Positions 7,729 to 14,924 are shown, counted from the first letter of the stretch. The stretch: DNA of 27,618 nt from RYN-230 sp036509255 (GCA_036509255.1 DATCFY010000050.1:1-27618); one strand, 5' to 3'. The notes: generated by a model not told the origin, from the sequence alone. A program made the numbers and translations.

Positions 7729-8736
7729 GTTCCCGCCGACTTCCATGCTCTCGCCGACTCTCACGGGCGTGTAGCGACCGACCTGCGGATATCTCTAACC
7801 GACCGGTGCAACCTGCGGTGCTCGTACTGCATGCCGCCCGAGGGCCTGGAGTGGCTGCCCAACCCGGCGCTGCTCTCAGACGACGAGGTAGTGCGGCTGG
7901 CCCGGATCGGGGTGCAGCAGCTCGGCATTACCGAGATCCGGTTCACCGGGGGTGAGCCGCTGCTGCGCCGGGGCTTGCCCGGCATCGTCGCCCGCACCGC
8001 GGAGCTGCGGCCCCGGCCGGAGATCTCGCTGACCACCAACGGGATCGGGCTGACCCGGCTGGCCGACCCGCTGCGGGCCGCGGGCCTGGACCGGATCAAC
8101 GTCTCGCTGGACACGCTGAACCCGGAGACGTTCCAGCAGCTGTCCCGGCGGAACCGGCTCGACGACGTCCTCGCCGGGCTGGCCGCGGCCGCGGCGGCCG
8201 GGTTGCGCCCGGTCAAGGTCAACTCGGTGCTGATGCGCGGGCTCAACGCCGACGAGGCCCCCGCGCTGCTCCAGTACTGCCTGGAGCGCGGGTACGAGCT
8301 GCGGTTCATCGAGCAGATGCCGCTGGACGCGCAGCACGGCTGGCGGCGCGAGAACATGGTCACCGCCGACGACATCCTCGACGCGCTGACCGCGCACTTC
8401 AAGCTCACTGCCGCCGACCCGGGGGAGCGTGGCTCGGCTCCGGCGGAGACGTTCCTGGTGGACGGCGGCCCGGCGCGGGTCGGCGTGATCGGCTCGGTCA
8501 CCCGCCCGTTCTGCGGGACCTGCGACCGGGTCCGGCTGACCGCCGACGGGCAGGTCCGCAACTGCCTGTTCGCCCGGGATGAGAGCGACCTGCGCGACCC
8601 CCTGCGCCGGGGGGCCAGCGACGAGGAGCTGGCCGGGATCTGGCTCCGCGCGGTCGCAGCCAAGCTGCCGGGGCACGGCATCAACGACCCGGGGTTCCTG
8701 CAGCCCACCCGGCCCATGTCCGCGATCGGCGGCTGA
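7729..8736 (+). CDS. moaA: GTP 3',8-cyclase MoaA; no canonical start codon
   Basis: MoaA is a radical-SAM enzyme that starts molybdenum cofactor synthesis by converting GTP to 3',8-cyclo-GTP. Numbered from GTT at 7729 (335 residues, the usual length), the radical-SAM cluster is C27-x3-C31-x2-C34 and the GTP-contact arginine is R20 (TDLR). FTGGEPLLR and NVSLDT follow. The C-terminal cluster is CGTC...C, and the protein ends in the functional Gly-Gly (SAIGG). The frame is closed by TGA at 7720-7722, and no ATG, GTG or TTG occurs between there and ATG 7831. That ATG lies directly after the radical-SAM cysteines and would remove all three. GTT 7729 sits nine bases after the GGTGG core of a near-perfect Shine-Dalgarno sequence, so it is probably the initiation site, through either a mutated GTG or a sequencing error. 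mobA follows after 12 bases. Confidence 0.88.
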   Translation, partial: VPADFHALADSHGRVATDLRISLTDRCNLRCSYCMPPEGLEWLPNPALLSDDEVVRLARIGVQQLGITEIRFTGGEPLLRRGLPGIVARTAELRPRPEISLTTNGIGLTRLADPLRAAGLDRINVSLDTLNPETFQQLSRRNRLDDVLAGLAAAAAAGLRPVKVNSVLMRGLNADEAPALLQYCLERGYELRFIEQMPLDAQHGWRRENMVTADDILDALTAHFKLTAADPGERGSAPAETFLVDGGPARVGVIGSVTRPFCGTCDRVRLTADGQVRNCLFARDESDLRDPLRRGASDEELAGIWLRAVAAKLPGHGINDPGFLQPTRPMSAIGG

Positions 8737-8748
8737 CGGGGAGGGCCC

Positions 8749-9396
8749 GTGCCGGATCCTGGGTGCGCGTTCGATGCTGTGGTGCTGGCCGGCGGCCGCG
8801 GCACCCGGCTGGGCGGGGCGGACAAGCCCGGGCTGGTCGTCGGCTCCCGGACCCTGCTCGGCTCGGTGGTCTCCGCGGTGACCTCGGCCGGGGCCGACCG
8901 GGTCATCGTGGTCGGCCCCGAGCGCCCGGCCACGCTCAGCCCGGGAACCGGCAGCAGAGGCCAGGTCAGGCACGCCCGGGAGGAGCCACCCGGCAGCGGG
9001 CCGGTCGCCGCGCTGCGCTGCGGTCTGGAGGAGGTTTCCGCGCCCGCCGTCGTCCTGGCCGCGGCCGATCTCCCGTTCCTGCGCCCGGCGCACGTCACCC
9101 GCCTGCTCGAGACCGTGACCGGCCAGGATGTTCCCGGCGTCGTGCTGCTGGATGCGTCCGGACGGCCTCAGTGGCTGGTCAGCTGCTGGCCCGCCACGCT
9201 GCTGCGGGACGCCCTGGGCAGCTACGCGGGCAGCTCACTGCGCGGGCTGCTCGGCCCGCTGGACCCGGTGCTGCTCCCCGACGAGACGGCGGCGGGCGAC
9301 CCGCCTCCGTGGCTCGACTGCGACACCACCGATGATCTCCGCCTGGCGCGGGACTGGGCCGCCCGGGATGGCCGCGAACAGGAGGCAGCCCGGTGA
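8749..9396 (+). CDS. mobA: Molybdenum cofactor guanylyltransferase MobA
   Basis: MobA attaches GMP to molybdopterin to make the MGD form of the cofactor used by DMSO-reductase-family enzymes such as formate dehydrogenases and nitrate reductases. The 215 residues open with the nucleotidyltransferase loop LAGGRGTRLGG (13-23) followed by DKP (25-27). The metal-binding aspartate is in AAADLPFL, and a C-terminal WLDCDTTDDL-type segment is typical of the family. It starts with GTG at 8749 behind GGGGAGGG, 12 bases after the moaA stop. Its stop overlaps the next start as GTGA. The moaA-mobA order supports a cofactor operon. A related cytidylyltransferase (MocA) is possible, but the neighbours and motifs fit MobA. 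Confidence 0.88.
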   Translation: MPDPGCAFDAVVLAGGRGTRLGGADKPGLVVGSRTLLGSVVSAVTSAGADRVIVVGPERPATLSPGTGSRGQVRHAREEPPGSGPVAALRCGLEEVSAPAVVLAAADLPFLRPAHVTRLLETVTGQDVPGVVLLDASGRPQWLVSCWPATLLRDALGSYAGSSLRGLLGPLDPVLLPDETAAGDPPPWLDCDTTDDLRLARDWAARDGREQEAAR

Positions 9397-9677
9397 GCAC
9401 ACTGGACGAGTGGGCCAAGGCAGCCTGCGCCGAGCTGGGCCTGGACCCGGCGTCTCTGGACGTACGGCTGGTCCTCGACCTGGCCCGGGACGTCGCGCAC
9501 GGCGTGGCCCGCCCGGCCGCGCCGCTCACCGCCTACCTGCTGGGCGTGGCGGTGGGCCAGGGGCAGCCGCTCGCTGGGTCGGCGGCGCGGATCACCCAGC
9601 TGGCCGAGCGGTGGGCGCCCGCCGACGGCACCGCCGGGGGCCCTGCGGCAGGGGACAGGACCGCGCCCCGCGACTGA
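9393..9677 (+). CDS. DUF6457-like small protein, coupled to mobA
   Basis: This is a 94-residue acidic-then-hydrophobic protein starting with GTG inside the mobA stop (4-base overlap), so it is translationally coupled. It opens with LDEWAKAACAELGLDP and continues with VLDLARDVAHGVARPAAPLTAYLLGVAVG, the pattern of DUF6457. In actinomycetes this domain occurs beside MobA or fused to it. The predicted fold is all-helical. The last 25 residues are low-complexity Ala/Gly/Asp. A role as an accessory to MobA or the molybdenum cofactor is suggested only by this association. No catalytic or metal-binding motif is visible. Confidence 0.8.
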   Translation: MSTLDEWAKAACAELGLDPASLDVRLVLDLARDVAHGVARPAAPLTAYLLGVAVGQGQPLAGSAARITQLAERWAPADGTAGGPAAGDRTAPRD

Positions 9678-9801
9678 CCCATTGATCTACTTGATGAATC
9701 GCTGAGTCCTTTGGCATTGGCGCTGATGGGTCCGGACTCCTTACCGTGGTGAAGTACGCCGCTCACCGTGGAGGGGACCCGCGACTCCCAGGAGGTGACC
9801 G

Positions 9802-10431
9802 ATGCCACTCGCCACCGAACTCGTTCCCGTTCCGGCCCCGAGATCAGACGGCGTGCTCGCCCCGGCGCCAGGCCCCGGGTCAGCTGGAGGCCCGGCCAGC
9901 CGGTGCCCGGCGGACCTCCTCGCGGCCCTGCGCCGCGCGGTGCGGCAGCGCGGCGACTGGGATCAGACCACCCGGCGGGTGTCCCGGGCCCTGAGCCGCC
10001 ACCTGCCCGGCCCGGAGATCCTCACCACCGCCGAGCGCGCGGGCGACCCCGCGGAGTATCAGTCGCACCTGCTGCACGCCGAGCCGGACGGCTCCTTCTC
10101 GGTCGTGGGGCTGGTGTGGCGGCCCGGCCAGATCACCCCGATCCACGACCACGTCACCTGGTGCGTGATCGGCGTGCTGCAGGGCGCCGAATACGAGGAG
10201 CTCTTCGCCCTGCGTGAGGGCGGGACCGTGCTGGAGGAAGTGGGCACGAACGCCGGTGCGCCCGGTGACGTGTCCGGTTTCGCGCCGCCTGGCGACATCC
10301 ACCGGGTCCGCAACCGCGGCACCACGGTCGCGATCTCGCTGCACGTGTACGGGGCGGACATCTCCCGCCTGGGCTCCAGCGTCCGGCGGATCTACGACCT
10401 GCCCGTCCGGACCGCCCCAGCCGGCCGCTAG
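9802..10431 (+). CDS. Cysteine dioxygenase-like cupin
   Basis: This is a 209-residue non-haem iron thiol dioxygenase-type cupin. Cupin motif 1 reads ITPIHDHVTWCVIGVLQG (111-128), with probable iron ligands H115 and H117. Motif 2 carries the third ligand, H167 (GDIHRVRN), followed by the conserved SLHVYG (179-184). These are the marks of the CDO_I family, which oxidises cysteine to cysteine sulfinate; some bacterial members act on 3-mercaptopropionate, so the substrate is open. Residues 1-37 are a Pro/Ala-rich extension. The start is supported by AGGAGG six bases before ATG. The gap of 124 bases after the DUF6457 gene suggests its own promoter. That gap also holds the inverted repeat GAGTCC (9704-9709) / GGACTC (9734-9739). 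Confidence 0.87.
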   Translation: MPLATELVPVPAPRSDGVLAPAPGPGSAGGPASRCPADLLAALRRAVRQRGDWDQTTRRVSRALSRHLPGPEILTTAERAGDPAEYQSHLLHAEPDGSFSVVGLVWRPGQITPIHDHVTWCVIGVLQGAEYEELFALREGGTVLEEVGTNAGAPGDVSGFAPPGDIHRVRNRGTTVAISLHVYGADISRLGSSVRRIYDLPVRTAPAGR

Positions 10432-10449
10432 CGTCTGGCCGGACGCTAG
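10428..10449. terminator. Hairpin between convergent genes, likely bidirectional terminator
   Basis: A perfect 8-bp inverted repeat, CTAGCGTC (10428-10435) and GACGCTAG (10442-10449), surrounds a 6-base loop. The left arm holds the stop codon of the cupin gene, and the right arm abuts the end of the minus-strand pseudogene. No T-run follows on either strand, so it would act as the T-less hairpin type often proposed for high-GC actinomycetes. Confidence 0.55.
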
Positions 10450-10891
10450 TCAGGCGTCCGAGCCACGCGGTATCCCCAGGGTGGCCAGCAGGTCCTCGTG
10501 GAACCGGATCCACAGGGTGTGACAGGAATCCCGGTCATGGCCGTCGACCCAGGCGTGCTGCCCGCGGTCCACCTTGGCCAGCGCCGATGAGTAGCGGTCG
10601 GCGTAGCCGCCGAAGCGGGCCAGGCACCCCGCAAGCTGATCGCACAAGCCCCGGAAGGACGTGGCTACGGACGTGAGCGTCTGCAGCACCCGTTCGTCCC
10701 AGGGCCAGCTGGTGTGATCGTTGAACGCCATGGGATCCAGCCGCCCCAGCCCCTGGCCTCGAAGTCCAGCAGCGTGTCCTCGACCCGTCCAGCGGAAGGC
10801 CGTAGCGGACGGCGACCCGGGATGCCGACGGGAAGCCCAGTACCCGGACGCCATGAAGGGCCAGATCGTCTGGAGCGGAGATGTACGTCAC
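10450..10891 (-). pseudogene. Decayed winged-helix regulator: frameshift plus internal deletion
   Basis: Coding signal runs through three frames in order. From GTG 10891, VTYISAPDDLALHGVRVLGF continues to about 10790 and looks like the N-terminal helix-turn-helix of an actinomycete regulator family. A frameshift near 10781-10790 leads to VEDTLLDFEARGWG. A second break near 10735-10757 leads to PMAFNDHTSWPWDERV, which runs to the stop at 10450. From my memory of the family, about 100 residues normally separate the DFEA-GW segment from the NDHT-W-WD segment, so the second break is probably a deletion junction. The GTG overlaps the stop of the upstream gene as GTGA, showing that the pair was once coupled. 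The C-terminal fragment (from ATG near 10731) could still be made on its own, as about 93 residues. Confidence 0.72.
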
Positions 10892-11274
10892 GACGTCCGC
10901 CGGCTCTCGACGCGGCCGGTGACCCGGTCGCATCGCTGCTGCGCCGCCTGCGCCGACGCGAGCCCCATCGCCCGGGAGATCTGCGGCCACGACAGGCCTA
11001 GGGAGCGTGCGGTCAGCAGCACCGCGGCCTCCAGTTGGTCCATCTCGGCCCGGGCGGCGGGCAGCAGCGTGAGGGCCGCCTGCAGAACGGCTACGCCGGG
11101 GTCATCGCCGTGGGCGCCCCGCAAGGCGAAATGAATCAGGTCGACCGCTGATGGAGGCTGGCTCCTGTGCCGCCCCGGCGCCTGGGGAAGGGATGACGCA
11201 CCCGCATCCAGCAGCTGCCGGCGCGCGGCGGCCTCCAGGGCAGCTTGCTCCTGATCCGCGCCTGCATCGCTCAT
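10888..11274 (-). CDS. Small helix-turn-helix DNA-binding protein
   Basis: This is a protein of 128 residues if it starts at ATG 11274 (GGTGG lies six bases upstream); a GTG at 11283 would add three residues. The first 45 residues are Ala/Gln-rich and probably disordered. Residues from about 75 on form helices. EMDQLEAAVLLTARSLGLSWPQISRAMGLASAQAAQQRCDRVTGR has a recognisable helix-turn-helix in the SLGLSWPQISRAMGL segment. Proteins with this ending are widespread in actinomycetes as small regulators, with no function I can assign. The stop is overlapped by the start of the decayed regulator (GTGA). A strong palindromic operator lies just upstream (11294-11322), so it probably controls its own promoter. 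Confidence 0.8.
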   Translation of the reverse strand: MSDAGADQEQAALEAAARRQLLDAGASSLPQAPGRHRSQPPSAVDLIHFALRGAHGDDPGVAVLQAALTLLPAARAEMDQLEAAVLLTARSLGLSWPQISRAMGLASAQAAQQRCDRVTGRVESRRTS

Positions 11275-11293
11275 GACCGCCACCGTGGCAGCT

Positions 11294-11322
11294 CAACATT
11301 TCGTTGTCAACGAAAAGTTGAC
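11294..11322. promoter_or_regulatory. Nested palindromic operator upstream of the HTH gene
   Basis: TTTCGTTG-T-CAACGAAA (11299-11315) is a perfect 8+1+8 palindrome. GTCAAC-N5-GTTGAC (11306-11322) is a second perfect palindrome sharing half of it. Seen as half-sites, the block is CAAC-N5-GTTG-N1-CAAC-N5-GTTG, starting at 11294, 11303, 11308 and 11317. On the minus strand it contains TTGACA, a consensus -35, so a protein bound here would cover the promoter of the gene at 10888-11274. The binding protein is not known; the product of that gene is the first candidate. Confidence 0.75.
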
Positions 11323-11413
11323 TGGCCTCGGGGGGGTGAGCTGTTCCCCGGCTGTTCCCACACGGGCGCTGGCCACGTCAGGCATCTGCCGGAAGGATGG
11401 CCGCCGCCGTCAG

Positions 11414-11442
11414 CTAGCCCGCGCTGGCCTAGCCCGCGCTGG
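11414..11442. repeat. 15-base tandem duplication including a stop codon
   Basis: CTAGCCCGCGCTGG occurs identically at 11414-11427 and 11429-11442. On the minus strand each copy reads CCAGCGCGGGCTAG, so the end of the isochorismatase-fold gene (Ser-Ala-Gly-stop) is present twice. Only the first copy met by the ribosome is used. Confidence 0.85.
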
Positions 11443-11989
11443 TGAAGTCGACGTTCTTGGACTCGACGGTCCCGGCCGTGCGCCCGGGCGCCCGCTGGTA
11501 GGTCCAGTACAGGTTGGTGTGCGCGATGACCTGGGCCGGCGGCGGCGCTCCCCAGGCCGTCTGGTCCTCCGTCGTGTGAGCGTCGCTGACCAGGGTCGCG
11601 TCGTATCCCCGGGCGACCGCGCCGTGCAGCGTCGAGCGGATGCAGGCATCGGTCTGTGCGCCAACGATGATGAGCCGCCCGACTCGGAGGTCTGAGAGCA
11701 CGGTCTCCAGGGTGGTGTCCTCGAAAGAGTCGCCGTAGTTCTTCTCGACCAGCGGCTCCGCGTCCCCCGGAGTCAGCTCGGGGACGATCTGCCAGTCGTC
11801 GCTGCCTCGTACGAGCCCCTCGTCGGAGTGCTGGATCCAGACGACGGGAACCTGTTCCTGCCGTGCCTTCTCAACCAGGCTGCCGATGTTCGCGACCACT
11901 GCGTCGCGTTCATGGGCGCCCCCGACCGCGCCGTTCTGGACGTCGATGACGACGAGTGCGGTGTTCGGCCGGTTCTCGAGGGTGGTCAT
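11429..11989 (-). CDS. Isochorismatase-fold cysteine hydrolase
   Basis: This 186-residue protein has the isochorismatase-like catalytic triad D16 (VVIDVQNG), K83 (VEKNYGDSFEDT) and C116, in the typical nucleophile elbow IIVGAQTDACIRST. The next segment, GYDATLVSDAHTT, is also conserved. Members hydrolyse amides or vinyl ethers (nicotinamide, ureidoacrylate, isochorismate, N-carbamoyl compounds), and with no pathway genes nearby the substrate is open. ATG 11989 has AAGGAGG just upstream. A longer frame extends far beyond it through the padR region but is only an antisense shadow. It diverges from padR across 180 bases. Confidence 0.9.
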   Translation of the reverse strand: MTTLENRPNTALVVIDVQNGAVGGAHERDAVVANIGSLVEKARQEQVPVVWIQHSDEGLVRGSDDWQIVPELTPGDAEPLVEKNYGDSFEDTTLETVLSDLRVGRLIIVGAQTDACIRSTLHGAVARGYDATLVSDAHTTEDQTAWGAPPPAQVIAHTNLYWTYQRAPGRTAGTVESKNVDFTSAG

Positions 11990-12076
11990 GGTCCTCCTTG
12001 GTCCGTGTCTCTGCTCTACCCACGGTAAGTACACCCGCCGACAGCGGGCCCGGTTCCGGGACTTGCTCTCCGATGC

Positions 12077-12090
12077 ATATCGATATATCG
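12077..12090. promoter_or_regulatory. AT-rich palindrome, probable PadR operator
   Basis: ATATCGATAT (12077-12086) and CGATATATCG (12081-12090) are two overlapping perfect palindromes in a stretch that is unusually AT-rich for this genome, 80 to 93 bases before padR. PadR-family repressors commonly bind dyads of the form ATAT...ATAT near their own promoter, so self-repression of the padR-ABC operon is likely. The site could also affect the divergent hydrolase gene. Confidence 0.6.
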
Positions 12091-12169
12091 TTGAGCTATC
12101 CGAGAAGGCAGAAGAGCTCCTGGGAAGCCCAGTCAGAGCCCTGCCCCGAGAGCAAGGAAGTGACGCACG

Positions 12170-12850
12170 ATGCGACACAGTGAACCCTGGGAAGGCCCAG
12201 GAAACGAGGAAGAAGAACTCTGGATGCACCGGCACGGCCCGCGCCGCCGCGGGCCCGGCGGGCCTGGCGGCCGGGGCCGCGCGATGCGCAGCGAGCCGTT
12301 CCCCGGCCCGCCGGACTTCGGTCCGTGGTTCGGTGGCCCGCGGATGCGCGGGCCCCGGGTCAAGCGGGGCGACGTGCGGGCTGCCGCGCTGGCATTGCTG
12401 GCGGACGGGCCGCGCAACGGCTACCAGATCATCCAGGACATCAGCGAGCGCAGCGGGGGCCTGTGGAAGCCCAGCCCCGGCTCGGTCTACCCGGCCCTCC
12501 AGCAACTGGAGGACGAGGGCCTGATCGCGGCCACGACCGGCGAGGGCGGCCGCCGCGCGTTCGAGCTCACCGAGGAGGGCCGCAGCTACGTGGCGGCGCA
12601 CCCGGATGAGTTCACGGCCCCGTGGGACGTGGTGGCCAACTCGGTCGGCGGCGACGCGATCGAGATGCGCCGGCTGTTCGGCACCGTCGCCATGGCGGCG
12701 ATGCAGGTGGTCCGGGTCGGCAACACCGCCCAGGTCGCCCAGGCGCAGCAGATCCTCACCGACGCGCGCCGGAAGCTGTACCAGATCCTGGCCGCTGAGG
12801 ATGACGACCAGGCGCCGGCCGCGAACACGGACGGCCAGCCCGCCGAGTAG
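12170..12850 (+). CDS. PadR-family transcriptional repressor
   Basis: This 226-residue regulator has an N-terminal extension (1-64) rich in Gly, Pro, Arg and His, as seen in many actinomycete PadR proteins. The winged helix spans about 66-140: VRAAALALLADGPRNGYQIIQDI and SPGSVYPALQQLEDEGLI are diagnostic. The C-terminal part (145-215) is helical, with AQQILTDARRKLYQIL fitting the dimerisation helices of the PadR-s2 group. AAGGAAG lies nine bases before ATG. The next two genes encode a DrrAB-type exporter, so the usual model is a ligand-relieved repressor of its own exporter operon. Ligand unknown. The palindrome at 12077-12090 is the likely operator. Confidence 0.93.
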   Translation: MRHSEPWEGPGNEEEELWMHRHGPRRRGPGGPGGRGRAMRSEPFPGPPDFGPWFGGPRMRGPRVKRGDVRAAALALLADGPRNGYQIIQDISERSGGLWKPSPGSVYPALQQLEDEGLIAATTGEGGRRAFELTEEGRSYVAAHPDEFTAPWDVVANSVGGDAIEMRRLFGTVAMAAMQVVRVGNTAQVAQAQQILTDARRKLYQILAAEDDDQAPAANTDGQPAE

Positions 12851-12862
12851 GTATCCGGGGGT

Positions 12863-12899
12863 CCTAGCCGCGGTGAGTCGCCCGACCGTCGCGGCTAGG
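12863..12899. promoter_or_regulatory. 10-bp inverted repeat between padR and the exporter ATPase
   Basis: CCTAGCCGCG (12863-12872) and CGCGGCTAGG (12890-12899) are perfect complements separated by 17 bases. The repeat starts 13 bases after the padR stop. No T-run follows, so it could be a transcript-stabilising or attenuating hairpin, or a protein-binding dyad. Its right arm contributes to TAGGCT (12896-12901), a possible -10 hexamer that would give the exporter genes their own promoter. Confidence 0.55.
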
Positions 12900-12930
12900 C
12901 TCTGCTTGGACAAGCAGGAGGCGCGTGAGA

Positions 12931-13998
12931 GTGGCAACACAGGCAAGCGCAGAGGGGGCCGGTGCCCCGGCTCCGGCCGGGGCGCCGGGCAACCGGGGCG
13001 CCGCGGCGCTGGAGGCCCCGCCCCCCGCGGTGGTCGTGTTCGGGCTGACCAAGAGCTACGGGGACATCGAGGCCGTGCGCGGCATCGACTTCGAGGTCGC
13101 GGCGGGAGAGACGTTCGGCTTCCTGGGACCTAACGGGGCCGGGAAGTCCACCACCATCAAGATCCTTTGCACGCTGGCCCGGCCGACCACCGGCCGGGCC
13201 AGCGTGGCTGGCCACGACGTAGTCAGTGAGCGGGACGCGGTGCGCCGCAACATCGGCCTGGTGTTCCAGGACACCACGCTGGATAACTACCTGACCGGGG
13301 CGCAGAACCTCCGGTTCCACGCGGAGCTTTACGCCGTCCCGTCTGCGGCGGTGGAGCCGCGGATGAAGCAGGTGCTCGACATGGTCGGGCTGTGGGATCG
13401 CCGGGACAGCCTGGTCAGCACCTACTCGGGCGGCATGCAGCGGCGGCTGGAGATCGCCCGCGGCCTGCTGCACGCGCCGCACGTGCTGTTCCTGGATGAG
13501 CCCACCGTGGGCCTGGACCCGCAGACCCGCTCGTCGATCTGGGAGTACATCAACGACCTGAAGACCCGGGAAGACATCACCATCTTCCTGACCACGCACT
13601 ACATGGACGAGGCCGAGCACTGCGACCGGATCGCCATCATCGACCACGGGAAGATCGTGGCGATCGACACGCCGGAGGCACTCAAGGCCAGCGTGGGCAA
13701 GGACCGGGTGCAGATCCAGACCGCCGACGACGCTGCGTCGATCAGGGAGCTGGCCGACCTGTTCGGCATCGAGGCGGCCATCCACGAAGGTGCGGTCACG
13801 TTCTCAGTGGAATCAGGCGAGCAGTTCGTGCCGCAGCTGTTCGCGCGGCTGTCGGTCCCGATCCGGTCGGTCAGCGTGTCTCGGCCCTCGCTGGACGACG
13901 TGTTCATGTCCTACACCGGGACCACCATCCGGGATGCCGAGGCGTCCGGGACCGACCACATGCGGCAGATGGCGGCCCGCTTCCGAGGAAGGCGTTGA
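12931..13998 (+). CDS. DrrA-like ABC exporter ATPase
   Basis: From GTG 12931 the protein has 355 residues. GTG 12925 is also in frame, but AGGAGG (12916-12921) lies only three bases before it against nine for 12931. After an Ala/Gly/Pro-rich leader (1-32) the ATPase core shows Walker A GPNGAGKST (66-74), Q-loop Q113, signature SGGMQ (166-170), Walker B with LFLDEPTVGLDP (186-196) and the H-loop TTHYMDEAE. The C-terminal 100 residues are a DUF4162-like domain, as in the daunorubicin-resistance ATPase DrrA. It pairs with the permease that follows after a two-base gap and probably exports a hydrophobic drug-like compound or lipid. Placement after padR suggests ligand-induced expression. Confidence 0.94.
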   Translation: MATQASAEGAGAPAPAGAPGNRGAAALEAPPPAVVVFGLTKSYGDIEAVRGIDFEVAAGETFGFLGPNGAGKSTTIKILCTLARPTTGRASVAGHDVVSERDAVRRNIGLVFQDTTLDNYLTGAQNLRFHAELYAVPSAAVEPRMKQVLDMVGLWDRRDSLVSTYSGGMQRRLEIARGLLHAPHVLFLDEPTVGLDPQTRSSIWEYINDLKTREDITIFLTTHYMDEAEHCDRIAIIDHGKIVAIDTPEALKASVGKDRVQIQTADDAASIRELADLFGIEAAIHEGAVTFSVESGEQFVPQLFARLSVPIRSVSVSRPSLDDVFMSYTGTTIRDAEASGTDHMRQMAARFRGRR

Positions 13999-14000
13999 GC

Positions 14001-14906
14001 ATGGCAACCCAGACCGCCCAGCCGGGCGGGATCGCGGCCCGGGACGAGGGCCTGGCCACCCAGATCCGGGTGGCGGTGCCGGAGCGGAGCCTGCGTTCTG
14101 ACCTGCGGGCCGTGAGCATCGTGTGGCGCCGCGAGATGATCAGGTTCCGGCGGGACCGGCTGCGCGCGGTGACGTCGCTGATCCAGCCGCTGCTGTTCCT
14201 GCTGGTGCTGGGCACGGGCCTGTCGTCGCTCGCGCGCGGGAGCATGCCGCCCGGGGTGAACTTCAAGACGTTCATCTTCCCGGGCGTGCTGGCCATGTCG
14301 GTGCTGTTCACCGCCGTGTTCTCGGCCGCGTCGATCGTCTGGGACCGGGAGTTCGGCTTCCTACGGGAGATGCTGGTCGCGCCGGTGAGCCGGGCGGCCA
14401 TCGTGGTCGGCAAGTGCCTGGGCGGCGCCACCATCGCCACGTTCCAGGGCATCGTGATGCTCGCCCTGGCCGGGCTGGCCGGCGTGCCGTACAACCCGGT
14501 GCTGTTCCTCATCCTGATCGGCGAGCTGCTGCTGCTGTCGTTCACGATCACCGCGTTCGGGGTGATGATGGCGGCGCGGATCACCCAGTTCCAGGCGTTC
14601 ATGACGCTGACCCAGATGCTGGTCATGCCATTGTTCTTCCTGTCCGGGGCGCTGTATCCGCTGTCCGGCCTGCCCGGCTGGCTGAGCGTGCTGACCCGGA
14701 TTGATCCGCTGACCTACGTGGTCGGCCCCATGCGGCACGCGGTGTTCTCGCACCTGAACATCAACCCGGTGTTCCTGGCGCATCTGTCGCCCGGGATCAC
14801 ATGGGCCGGCTGGATCGTGCCGATATGGCTGTCGCTCGCGATCGTCGCGGCCATGGGACTGGCCATGCTGGGTGTCGCCATCGCCGAGTTCTCGAAGCCG
14901 GAGTAA
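14001..14906 (+). CDS. DrrB-like ABC-2 exporter permease
   Basis: This permease is 301 residues from ATG 14001, with GGAAGG eight bases upstream (an in-frame TTG at 13995 is less likely). A cytoplasmic N-terminus with RREMIRFRRDRLR (43-55) precedes six membrane helices of the ABC2_membrane type. The conserved block SIVWDREFGFLREMLVAPVSR (about 110-130) is the typical ABC-2 coupling element. Pro/Leu/Gly motifs around FLSGALYPLSGLP are also family-typical. The gene is closed by a strong intrinsic terminator 19 bases after the stop. Substrate unknown. Confidence 0.93.
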   Translation: MATQTAQPGGIAARDEGLATQIRVAVPERSLRSDLRAVSIVWRREMIRFRRDRLRAVTSLIQPLLFLLVLGTGLSSLARGSMPPGVNFKTFIFPGVLAMSVLFTAVFSAASIVWDREFGFLREMLVAPVSRAAIVVGKCLGGATIATFQGIVMLALAGLAGVPYNPVLFLILIGELLLLSFTITAFGVMMAARITQFQAFMTLTQMLVMPLFFLSGALYPLSGLPGWLSVLTRIDPLTYVVGPMRHAVFSHLNINPVFLAHLSPGITWAGWIVPIWLSLAIVAAMGLAMLGVAIAEFSKPE

Positions 14907-14924
14907 GTCCCGCCCGATCCCGAT

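Noticed and set aside
7761..9098. Long minus-strand open frames opposite moaA and mobA
   Set aside because: Both opposing frames are Arg/Ser/Pro-rich shadows; the plus strand carries complete, motif-bearing MoaA and MobA.
11429..12946. 505-codon frame that would extend the isochorismatase-fold gene upstream
   Set aside because: The extra 319 codons are antisense to padR and low-complexity; ATG 11989 with AAGGAGG gives a normal-length enzyme.
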